64,000 nucleotides of DNA from Carya illinoinensis (Eukaryota; Streptophyta; Magnoliopsida; Fagales; Juglandaceae), in the NCBI RefSeq assembly GCF_018687715.1, contig NC_056758.1:7648501-7712500 (forward strand), in the 5' to 3' direction. The first letter of the stretch is position 1; every line of letters starts with the position of its first letter. This document shows, piece after piece, positions 11,542-20,489 of this stretch. The notes below the pieces were generated by a model. That model was not told the origin of the DNA and ran no database searches. It saw nothing but the letters and a program-made list of their open reading frames with translations. The translations under genes were made by a program, and so were the position numbers.

Positions 11542-13423
11542 TCATGAAAGCGGATCAGGATTTAATGTGTTAGCCACATCAATGACAAACCTGTACTTGA
11601 CATCTCCTTTGGCAAGTCTTTCCATGGCAGTATTAACGTAGTCCATAGGAATAACTTCGACATCTGCCGTGATCTGGTGCTTTGCTGCAAAATTCATCAT
11701 CTCTTGGGTTTCTTTCATTCCCCCAATTGCGCTACCCCCAACAATTTTTCTACCTTTTAAATTACATGCACGTACAATAACAATAATAGTATAGAATACT
11801 CTTAGGAATAGAATTATATATATAATAAAGGAAATTAATTATATTTTTTTCTTCTGATTTTATTATCCTCAATCACATTAATTATCTAAGTTATTTTCCA
11901 TCTAATTAATTAATTAATGTGACTGAGGATGACAATTTATAAAATAGAAATTAATCTAGCTAATATAAATCATGAGGACGATCCTACGTACATACAAAAC
12001 GGAAAAAAAAAAAAAATGTACTTACCAATCATTAATGGAATATGTGGTAGCTCAGGAGGCTGACTTGGAGCACCAAGCAATATTAGTTTTCCATCGGTCT
12101 TCAACAAATTAACCAATGGCAGGAGAGGGTGAGGGGCTGAAACAGTGTCGAGGATACCGTCCATTGTGCCCATAGCAGCCTTATAGAAAACAAATTAATT
12201 AATTAATTAAAGATATATATATATATATTTAATATTTAAGATCAGACTTTTTAGTTAATCTCATTTTTTAATTTGTTACATATTAAAGAAAAAACTCATT
12301 TTCTTATTTGTTATCTAAACCCAAATTAAATGAGGAATTAGCAAGTACATAATTTATTAGTTACCTGCAATAGTTGCTTTTGGTCCTCATGACTCGTGAC
12401 CAAAAAGTGATCAGCACCGAGGCGTTCCAATGCTTCCTTGTGCTTGTTTGGGGAGCTGCTTATTACAGTGACCTTCATTCCTAAAGCTTTGGCAAATTTC
12501 ACGGCCACATGACCCAGGCCACCCAGCCCCACCACCCCTAAATGCTGATCGGGGTTGTTGAGTCCAAAGTGCATCATGGGGCTGTAAATTGTGATTCCTG
12601 CACAGAGTAGTGGGGCAGCTCCGTCCAGTTGTAGATTATTTGGGACTAACACTGCAAAATGCTCATCCACAACAAACTTATCTGAATACCCACCAAATGT
12701 TTTCAAGCCATCTTGGTGATTGTACCCAATGTAGGTCCATATCATTTTGGGGCAATAATTTTCTAAGTCCTGTTTGCAATTGTTGCATGAACCGCATGAT
12801 CCCACCATGCACCCCACGCCTGCTTTATCTCCTATTTTGAATTTTTTTACACTGCTCCCAACCTTTGTCACTTCACCTACAATCTCATGCCTATATAAAC
12901 AAAACAGTAACAATTTGGACACACATTGACGCGGGCATAATCAGAATTGTTCTAAAAACTAGTTGATCAACAAAAATTATGAATTGAGATTGACAAAATA
13001 TTCAAAATAGAGAAAAAGTTCTTAAAAATATTGATCAATGGTAAAATTCGAAATTAATGAAGCCTACAAGCTGGACTTAAATAGTTTCAAAATTCAAAAT
13101 TATGATAATCTTTCTGAAAAGAAAATATAAATTATTGCATGAAAACTAAATACATAATTAAACAATAATCCTACAAAAAAATTGACCAAAATCAAAATCA
13201 GAATCACTTTTCAAACTTGAAACATAGTATTTTCTAAGATTAAAAAAACTGGATGTAAATAGATTATTTATTGGGAAAATACAATGAATATTGCCCAAAT
13301 CCAAGGAAGATTAAGCTTTCATGTCATATTTGTACATATTCACCTTCTTAAAGTAGTTCAGTACAATCAACGTAGAATTTAACCAAAACTCTATCAATTT
13401 GGATTTGCATCATATACACAAAC

Positions 13424-13467
<44 letters not shown>

Positions 13468-13896
13468 AGCATCTATATATATTTATATACATATATTTTT
13501 TGACAAGTTATATACATATATATAGAGAGAAAAAAGATTACCCGGGGACAATTGGATAGTTGGTGATTCCTGACTCATCTTTAAGGAGGGCAAGGTCTGT
13601 GTGGCAAATTCCACAATAGATTATCTTTATGGTGATGTCGTTATCACCATTAATCCTGTACATGAAATGCAAGTAATTCACTGTAATTTGTTTATGCACA
13701 ATCTTGTATTGAGTTTCCAATCTTTTAGAGAGAAGAAAGTACGTATGTCATCATGATCCAAAATAATCACTACCTACCTCCTAGAGAAGTGAAAGGGGGA
13801 GAGAATTCCAGAGGAATCTCTTGCTGCCCAGCCATACACCTTGATGATTGGTTCTTCTTTTTCTTCTGCTGTTGCTGATGATGATGCTTTAGACAT
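11542..13896 (-). CDS. Cinnamyl-alcohol / mannitol dehydrogenase-type zinc alcohol dehydrogenase, five exons
   Basis: I assembled five exons with GT-AG borders: 13896-13778, 13655-13542, 12890-12365, 12179-12026 and 11753-11542 (TGA at 11544-11542). The phases are consistent and give 374 residues. The N-terminus has the family's [18 protein letters not shown] segment. Then come the catalytic zinc ligand in YCGICHTDL and GHE, the four-cysteine structural zinc loop ([21 protein letters not shown], split here as [10 protein letters not shown] and [11 protein letters not shown]), the Rossmann motif [14 protein letters not shown] followed by VISSSPNK (a Ser after the beta strand favours NADP(H)), and a normal C-terminus ending LNPDPLS. 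It should reduce hydroxycinnamaldehydes or oxidise related alcohols in the cytosol. The family includes lignin-type CADs and ELI3/mannitol-dehydrogenase-like enzymes, and I favour the latter group. The ATG at 13896-13894 is the first in frame after a TATA box. No disabling mutation is seen. Confidence 0.93.
13430..13465. repeat. (TA)n microsatellite in dehydrogenase intron 2
   Basis: About 18 TA units within the intron between exons 2 and 3 (12891-13541), with further TA-rich tracts to 13530. The intron also holds AT-rich filler but no other recognised insertion. Confidence 0.9.
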
Positions 13897-13990
13897 TTTT
13901 TTTCTTTTCTTCGTAAGACAGATTTTGGAGAGAGATGTAAGTGAAAATTGAGATGAATTAGAAATGCTTCTTGGTGGTGATCGATGCCCC

Positions 13991-13999
13991 TCATTTATA
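13991..13999 (-). promoter_or_regulatory. TATA box of the dehydrogenase gene
   Basis: The minus strand reads TATAAATGA about 95-100 bp upstream of the chosen ATG. This implies a short leader of roughly 65 nt. It is the only TATA-like word close to the start. Confidence 0.65.
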
Positions 14000-14596
14000 A
14001 TAATCCTTATCGGATAGCCATCGTGACGAGCAAGAAATTGAAACTAAAAGTCTTCGAAATTGAAAATAACAAGTCTCGTCAGAAGACTTAAAGCTGCCTC
14101 GCGTGCCAACCTTTCAAATGTATTATAGATATTTATTTTAATAATTTTATATTTATATTAAAAATTTTAGATAATTAAAATAAAGATACTATTTATTTAA
14201 AAACTAACAGTTACATTTTTTGATAGAAAGAAGCAACACTAAAAAATTAGTGAATAAGAATCTTAACCTATCTATATAAAGGCATGTCGTGCTCCATCAA
14301 TTACCTTCTCCCGTTACCCTCCCGTACAGTGACAGACCTATTGAGGCCCTTGGGGGGCCATAACCCCCCCCCCCCAAAGTTAAAAAAAAAATAATATATA
14401 TTAATATTTTATGATTTAATAAGATAATATTAATTTTATCTTGTGTTGGCCCTTCTCTAAAAAATTAATTTAGTCTCCTTTATAAAATTATTTTGATCTT
14501 ATAAATTATTTATTTATAATTTTTTTGTTATTTTAATAATATATTGTTCTTGATACATGACATTTTTTTAATACATAGGCTGTATTAAACGTATTT
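14000..14596. other. Upstream region of the dehydrogenase, AT-rich
   Basis: No gene. Around 14325-14375 the sequence CAGTGACAGACCTATTGAGG leads into a G-run and then a C-run. This resembles one end of a non-autonomous DNA element, but no second end was found. The Copia element begins at 14597. Confidence 0.4.
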
Positions 14597-14919
14597 TGTT
14601 ATGAAATCATTGAAAAGAGAGAGTCATAACGTGTTATAAAACTTTCAAAAGGAGAGAGAAAGAGATAGAGCTCAGAGAGGTTATGAAACTTATGAATTCC
14701 TTAAAAGATTCAACGATATATATAGGAGTACAAATGCGACTATGCTTTTGACGACTAGCACTATGCATTTGACAGCTAGCTCACTATACTACTACTATGC
14801 ACTATGCATTTGACGACTAACTCACTATACTAGTACTACGCACTATGCATTTGACAACTAGCACTATGCATTTGATGGCTAGCTAAATGTGGTCATACAA
14901 TTCAAGATAGTTTATAACA
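14597..14919 (-). repeat. LTR of the 14.6-20.1 kb Copia element (3' LTR in element sense)
   Basis: 323 bp, TG...CA ends. It contains several TTTGACGACTAGCACTATGC-type tandem words and ATATATATAGGAG, a possible TATA region. It is closely similar to 19706-20063. The difference is mainly the number of short ACTATGCA repeats plus a few point changes, so the insertion is fairly recent. Confidence 0.93.
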
Positions 14920-15686
14920 CTTCTCTTTTGGATGACCATATTTAAAGAATATGCCTCGTTAAAACCTTGCCAAGGAAAAACCCTGTGGGAAAAAAACCAA
15001 TGGCGAAGGAAAAAGAGTACGGTATTCATGTGTATCGCCGAGTGCTTTAGGATTGCCTCATTAAAACCTTGCAAAGGAAAACCCAGTGGGATAAAACCTT
15101 AGCGAAGGAAAAAGAGTATAATCAGCACAAGTCTTCAAGACATTACTTCCCCTGAAAAGTGTATGATAACAGGTCTTCAAACCTCCGCATTTTAATGTTC
15201 TGCATAATCTTCTTAAATGTTGCAGTTGGTAATGCTTTAGTGAATAAATCTGCCAGATTTTTACTTGACCGTACCTTCTTGATATCAATTTCAACTTTTT
15301 TCTCATGAATTGCAATGATCTTCTTGTGCGTATCTGAAAGATAACTTGCATCTGTACATCCAACTAACTGTGGACTTGATCCATGTTGATAAAATAATCA
15401 CAACTGGATCTTTCTGCTCATCACTACTCTTCTAGAGTTGTATTCTTCTGGAGTTTTTGTAGATAACACAGTTAGTGGAGAATTCATCAACATTAAACCG
15501 CTAACCTCATTGTTTAATAAAAACGGTGGCCAGCCTTTTAAGATCAGACAAGCATCGCGGATTTTCAACTCCTCTGTAGGTGTCAGGCGTGCTGTCAGGT
15601 GCCGCAGCTGTCAGGCGCTGCAGAGCTATGAAAGTATATTTCGTCTCTTTTTTCTTGCTTCACGAGAGATGTTGTATCATAATTTT

Positions 15687-15699
15687 CTCTATAAAAGAG
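15687..15699 (+). promoter_or_regulatory. TATA box for the plus-strand ORF inside the Copia element
   Basis: CTCTATAAAAGAG lies 99-111 bp upstream of the ATG at 15798. It is followed by a pyrimidine-rich leader (CATCTCATCTTCTTCAC). Upstream, TGTCAGG is repeated three times (about 15580-15617). A canonical plant TATA context on the strand opposite to the element's own genes is unexpected for pol. Confidence 0.6.
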
Positions 15700-15797
15700 A
15701 TATTCAGCTCATTTTCATTCGCATCTCATCTTCTTCACTTTTCTGTAATCATACTGCATTTAAACTCTGTAATCTCTTTCTGCATTCTTATCCTACA

Positions 15798-16223
15798 ATG
15801 GCTCAACGATCTTCTCATGGCCAATATATGAGGTACTCTGCACCTTGTTCATCATCTGTTCCTGCTTCTACCACAGGTGCTATCATGCAATATAATGATC
15901 TGACTCATAGGTCAGATAATGAAGCTATCTATGAGCTTGTGAGTCTCGGTACCCGATACTCATCATCCATTATCGCATTTTCTCAGCGACTGCAATCCAG
16001 AACTTGTGGAGTTGACAATCTCCACGAGAATATTGCTATACTTCAGCGACTTCTTCTGGAGTCCAACATGAAGATAGAATCAATAAAGCAAGAGAATAGG
16101 AATTTAAAATCCTTGTTGAAATCTTCTTTTCGATTGCCCACCCCTTTAGATAGGGATGCCATGCAGATTCTTGAAGAACAAGAGCGTTTGAAAAATGAGG
16201 CAAAGTGCCTCAAATTTCTGTAA
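15798..16223 (+). CDS. Unrecognised 141-aa coiled-coil protein, antisense to a Copia element
   Basis: The frame is open from 15438, but I start at the ATG 15798-15800 (MAQRSSHGQYMRYSAPCSSS...) because a TATA box and leader precede it. Residues 1-35 are Ser-rich and polar. Residues ~38-70 contain NEAIYELVSLGTRY. Residues ~74-110 and ~120-138 have heptad-like Leu/Ile spacing and many Lys/Glu/Arg (for example KIESIKQENRNLKSLLKSS), so one or two coiled coils are likely. There are no membrane segments, signal peptide or zinc ligands. AATAAAATAA at ~16241-16250 could serve as a polyadenylation signal. It lies exactly where RT-RNase H sequence of the host element is missing. It could be an antisense accessory ORF of the retrotransposon family, a captured host gene fragment, or a relic of another mobile element. 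I do not recognise a family. Confidence 0.5.
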   Translation: MAQRSSHGQYMRYSAPCSSSVPASTTGAIMQYNDLTHRSDNEAIYELVSLGTRYSSSIIAFSQRLQSRTCGVDNLHENIAILQRLLLESNMKIESIKQENRNLKSLLKSSFRLPTPLDRDAMQILEEQERLKNEAKCLKFL

Positions 16224-17989
16224 TTCTTGCTTCAAGATAATAAAATAATATTTCATAAATATTCATATTTGTGTTTCTATCTTTTGGTAGATGTTCTATG
16301 TGTTCCCTTTTATTTCTTCTTTAATAATGCACACTTCTTATCAAACCCATAATATGAATCTGAAATACTAATTGTATTAAAAGATGGTATTTCATGACTA
16401 ATAACATCATCCATCTTCCCCTTGAAGCCACAAGGGTTTCAGATTTATATTTCAAATATGTGCAGTTTTCATGAGCTCTTCTGGAGCCTCAATGACATTT
16501 AAATCATATATATAAACTGCAATAATAGCTTGTTTCCATTTGCGTTTGGATTGCTTTAGATCATATAAGGATATTTGAAACTTGATAGAATACATATTTC
16601 CAAATGTATTCATATTAGAAGCTTCAGACATTTTCTATCCTTCAGGGATTTTCATATATATATCATGATCCAATAATCCATATAAATATGCAGTTAATCA
16701 TGCATATCCAAACTCTCGGTAACTTTCAAGCCAATAAAAATCTCAATATGATTTCAACCACTTTAAAATCATATCAATATTGTTTCTTCGAGAAACTAAC
16801 TTGTGATTTGTATATCACATTTTCATATTAAAAGTTTTAGGCTTTTTATATCATGTATATAAATATCCACTGATATTTAACAAAAATCACTTCTTTAGGT
16901 GTTTGGACTTCAAGTTCATATTTATCACATTTTACTTAATGATATCAATTCTGCAGGAATTGAGAAACTGACTCCTTTTTTATATATCACATTTTTATTT
17001 CCTTTCCATAAATACCCACTGACATTAAACAAGCATCACCTCTTTAGGTGTTTGGACTATAAGTCCCGATGCATCATATTTTACTAGTGAATCAATTCTG
17101 CAGGAATTTTTTCTTTCAAATTTGGCCAATATTTTATGTCGTATTTTTCGACGATTCTTGATTCACTTTCATCATTACTTCTGATAATGTCAATTGCCAT
17201 TTCATATGGAAATACGTTGTCGACAACGATTTTATTTCTATCCATAATTTTTCCATTATTCATGAAATGTAACGAGATCTCGTTAATTTCAGGTACTTGT
17301 CCCTCTTCAAGAGAAGACATTTTTATGAAAAACCTCTTCAAGAGGCACTCTTCAAGAGTTTATATAGGAGAATTTTATACAGAGAATTTGAATGGACTTT
17401 ATTGCTTGTTTTGTGGGTATGACCTCTTCAGGAGCATCAAATTATTTGTGCCTTTCTCTTTTGAGATACTCTGTCTTTTGTATCGATAAGTCTCACATGC
17501 ATTTATACATGTCTTTAGACTGATGAATTTCTTAATTGTCCTACAGGGACTTCAATCCTCGCTGAAATTTTAGCAGCTAGAATATGAGACATTTTTATCT
17601 TATTGTATCCAAAATTTAATTATCATCCGAACTTCTGGTTCACATATGATAATCAAGATAACGGCGAATAATTTTATCTTATTTGTTTCAAGCAAATTTT
17701 TCTTTCCACTTCTGGTGGGAAGACTTTATAGTAAAAGAATCTTCTGGTTCTTTTATGGACGTCCATATGAAAATCATTCGACTTATCGTAATTGATTTTG
17801 GATGATCAAGATAACCATGAAAAGATACAAATATTTTAAATCATATCACCTTTTGATGCATCATAATATTTGATTCAATAATTTGTATAATATCATCTCA
17901 AAGAGAAAGCTTACAGCTTTTCCAATACGAGCTTCTGGCCCGAAAAGATATTCATTATCACGTCCAATCTATTAGTTTCTTTGAATGAA

Positions 17990-18360
17990 ACACGTCATTC
18001 TTTTCACTTCAGGAAGTAGAATGATATAAATTTATTATCATTCATTCAGGGAATGATGTAGATCTAGTAAGACGTGAATAATGATTATTATCAAAAGCTC
18101 ATTATTTTTGCTCAGTCACTGAAAGACCTGATACAAATTTAGAATATATTGTGAACGTTTGCATTTCATATTGCTACTTTAGGAGCATACTCGATATTGC
18201 TACTTCAGGAGCACATTCAAGACGTTCATTCAAATATATATTTTTTCCACAATTTCAATTATGCAACTTCAGGTGCATAAAATCATAATGAGCTTTTGGT
18301 ACAAGTATCACTCATATGAGATACTCAATAAAATTATTGATTTAGGGCGATCCTTCAAGG
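17990..18360 (-). repeat. Second, more decayed copy of a gag segment
   Basis: This block parallels 18920-19270. Both contain the GTA(G/A)GACGTGA - AAAACTCATTATTTTGCT(C/G)AG - TGCAGGAGCACATTC - AATTTCAATA - CTTCAGGTGCAT - ATGA(C/T)GAGCTTTTGG series in the same order and orientation at ~900 bp offset. The left copy has more substitutions and an added TGCTACTTCAGGAGCA repeat. It indicates an internal duplication during or after reverse transcription. Confidence 0.65.
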
Positions 18361-18657
18361 ATGCTCCATTTCCATTCTCAAATAAATCATATCATCAATA
18401 ATTTATAACAAGTATAAAAGAATAAATAAAACTTTCATTACTACAAAACATTGCAGAATATAAAAATATTTTATAATAAGATAAAGGAAATACATTAATT
18501 AAAAAGGAACACCTCCATGATCAACTCTACCACTAGAATCCTTAAAGAAATCAGAAACATCAAGACTTGTAATATCTTCTCCATCTATAGAATCTAAAGC
18601 ATATGATGGTTCAGCAAAATTTGTTTCAAATTTCTTTGTTTTTTCTTTGATAAAAAA

Positions 18658-19548
18658 TTAGTATAAGTCAACCAAGTGCTTATCTATACGACAGACACGA
18701 GCCCAATGTCCAGTCATACCACATCTATGGCATCCATCTTCATCTTTCTTTAAAAATTTGTTTTGAGGACCTTTGCCCTTCTCTGAGTTGAACCGCTTCT
18801 GGTGGTACGGTGTATATCTATTATTGTCCTTTTTAGTGTGGTCACTTCTAGGACCTCCACTTCTATAGTTTTTCCTACCACGTCCACGCCCTCGTTTTCT
18901 TTGAAAAGATGCACCATTCGCTTCTGGGAATGATGTAAATCTAGTACCATTCACTTCAGGGAATTATATAGAACCAGTAGGACGTGACTGGTGATTTCTT
19001 AACAAAAACTCATTATTTTGCTGAGCTAATAGAAGACAAGATATAAGTTCATAATATTTTTTGAACTTTCGCTCTCGATACTGCTGCTGCAGGAGCACAT
19101 TCGAGGCATGAAAAATAGTATATGTCTTCTCTAACAAGTCATCATCAGTGACTTTTTTACCACATAATTTCAATAGTGAGCTAATTTTAAAGAGTGCAGA
19201 GTTATACTCACTAACACTCTTGAAGTCTTACAACCTCAGGTGCATCCAATCATGACGAGCTTTTGGGAGGATTACAGTTTTCTGGTGTTCATATCTCTCC
19301 CTTAAATCATTCCACAAAATAAGTGGATCTTTCACCGTTAGATACTCAGTTTTTAATTCTTCATGAAGATGGTGCCGAAGGAAAATCATTGCCTTAGCAA
19401 GGTCCTGCAGGGACCCTTGATTTCCTTCTTTAATTGTATCTCCTAGGTTCATCGCATCCAGATGGATCTCAGCATCAAGGATCCAAGATAAATAATTTTT
19501 TCCAGAAATGTCAAGAGCAACGAATTTTAATTTTGTAAGATTTGACAT
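18658..19548 (-). pseudogene. Copia gag, frameshifted (three open pieces)
   Basis: 19548-19228 starts MSNLTKLKFVALDISGKNYL and carries the WxxDAExHL and LWNDLRERYxHQKTVxLPKA signatures of the Copia gag (UBN2/DUF4219-type) domain. 19173-18964 continues with the YTxFHASNVLLQQQYRE segment. 18954-18658 is Arg/Gly-rich and ends with a CCHC zinc knuckle (CHRCGMTGHWARVC). Frame changes between the pieces show the gene is not intact. In a live element this protein would form the virus-like particle and bind RNA. Confidence 0.88.
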
Positions 19549-19705
19549 TTTTTACATATATAAATCAGGAACATAAGTATAGAGTTTTCATTAAGTAATG
19601 TAACATTTCATATTCATTTTGGAAACTACAAAAGTATATTGAAAAACTTACTTGAAGTAGAGGACTACTAGCTTCAAAATCGTCAGAACTTTCGTGCTAA
19701 TAACG

Positions 19706-20063
19706 TGTTATGAAATCATTGAAAAGAGAGAGTCATAACGTGTTATAAAACTTTCAAAATGAGAGAGAAAGAGATAGAGCTCAGAGAGATTATGAAACTT
19801 ATGAATTCCTTAAAGGATTCAACGATATATATAGGAGTACAAAGGCGACTATGCTTTTGACGACTAGCACTATGCATTTGATGGCTAGCTCACTATGCTA
19901 GCACTATGCACTATGCATTTGACGACTAACTCACTATGCTAGTACTATGCACTATGTATTTGACAACTAGCACTATGTACTATGCACTATGCATTTGACG
20001 ACTAGCACTATACATTTGATGGCTAGCTAAATGTGGTCATACAATTCAAGATAGTTTATAACA
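19706..20063 (-). repeat. LTR of the 14.6-20.1 kb Copia element (5' LTR in element sense)
   Basis: 358 bp, TG...CA ends, about 35 bp longer than its partner because of extra ACTATGCA/GACTAGC repeat units. It is followed by the target duplication TATTT. Confidence 0.93.
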
Positions 20064-20123
20064 TATTTTATTTTATTTTAGATCTTTATTTTAGTTCTTT
20101 ATTTGACCGACTGTGGGTGACGT

Positions 20124-20480
20124 TGTTATTTTATGTTATGAGCTAGTGGTGTCTAGACGTTGTTACCTAGTGGGAGTTGTTATGTAGTGGGTCCAGATCG
20201 TGGGTAAACATGATTGTGGTTAGTTATCATTTGGGTTGTATTTATAGTCCAGTTATCCGATTAATGAAGCATCAAATTCATTTGACTTTTATCATATGTT
20301 TGGAAGCACTAGTTCCCTAAAGTACCAGATTTCTTTCTACTTAAATTAGAGAGCTCGTAACAATGGTATTAGAGTACCACTATGGAGGAGAACCAAATTG
20401 ATTTTGAGGTACAATCCATGAAGGGTGGAGATATTTTAAATTCGAGAGCATGTAGCTCACAGTTAATGGTTTTGTAGAAA
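20124..20480 (+). mobile_element. LTR retrotransposon remnant: LTR, primer binding site and gag start
   Basis: TGTTATTTTATG (20124) to GAGCTCGTAACA (20362) has TG...CA ends. It is followed one base later by TGGTATTAGAGTACCA, close to the initiator-Met PBS TGGTATCAGAGC. A short ATGGAGGAGAAC frame (gag-like start) then fails. No second LTR is present, and the sequence runs directly into LINE coding debris, so this is a truncated fragment. Confidence 0.55.
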
Positions 20481-20489
20481 AGATGAGAG

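Larger units (their letters stand above)
15061..17341 (-). pseudogene. Copia pol remnants (pre-RT, RT, RNase H tail), broken
   Basis: 17341-17084 on the minus strand reads as the integrase-RT linker of a Copia polyprotein: EISLHFMNNGKIMDRNKIVV, NDESESRIVEKY and WPNLKEKIPAEL. About 16640-16430 gives YSIKFQISLYDLKQSKRKW and AIIAVYIYDLNVIEAPEEL, matching the family's QRSLYGLKQSGRMW and VAVYVDDLNLIGTPEEL, so the catalytic YVDD has become YIYD. 15430-15061 gives SSPQLVGCTDASYLSDTHK, KKVRSSKNLADLFTKALPTA and MRRFEDLLSYTFQ, the RNase H end. The middle is missing and replaced by the ORF unit at 15.4-16.25 kb. A ~120-bp stretch is tandemly duplicated at 16848-16966 and 16997-17113. Confidence 0.85.
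14597..20063 (-). mobile_element. Copia LTR retrotransposon, scrambled, with perfect 5-bp TSD
   Basis: The LTRs are at 14597-14919 and 19706-20063. TATTT occurs immediately outside both ends (14592-14596 and 20064-20068). The LTRs start TGTTATGAAATC and end TTTATAACA. Coding remnants (gag, zinc knuckle, pre-RT, RT, RNase H C-terminus) all lie on the minus strand. Beside the right LTR the minus strand reads CGTTATTAGCACGA, a Copia-type primer binding site. Beside the left LTR is the purine run CCAAAAGAGAAG. The 3' leader-like region has a doubled motif, (A/G)AGGCA near CCTTGC(C/A)AAGG (14950-15015 and 15055-15120). The element is non-autonomous now: gag and pol are frameshifted, parts are duplicated, and about 0.8 kb of the RT-RNase H region is replaced by a plus-strand ORF unit. 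Confidence 0.93.

Noticed and set aside
15438..15797. N-terminal extension of the plus-strand ORF in the Copia element
   Set aside because: The frame is open but contains the TATA box and leader-like sequence; the first well-placed start is 15798.
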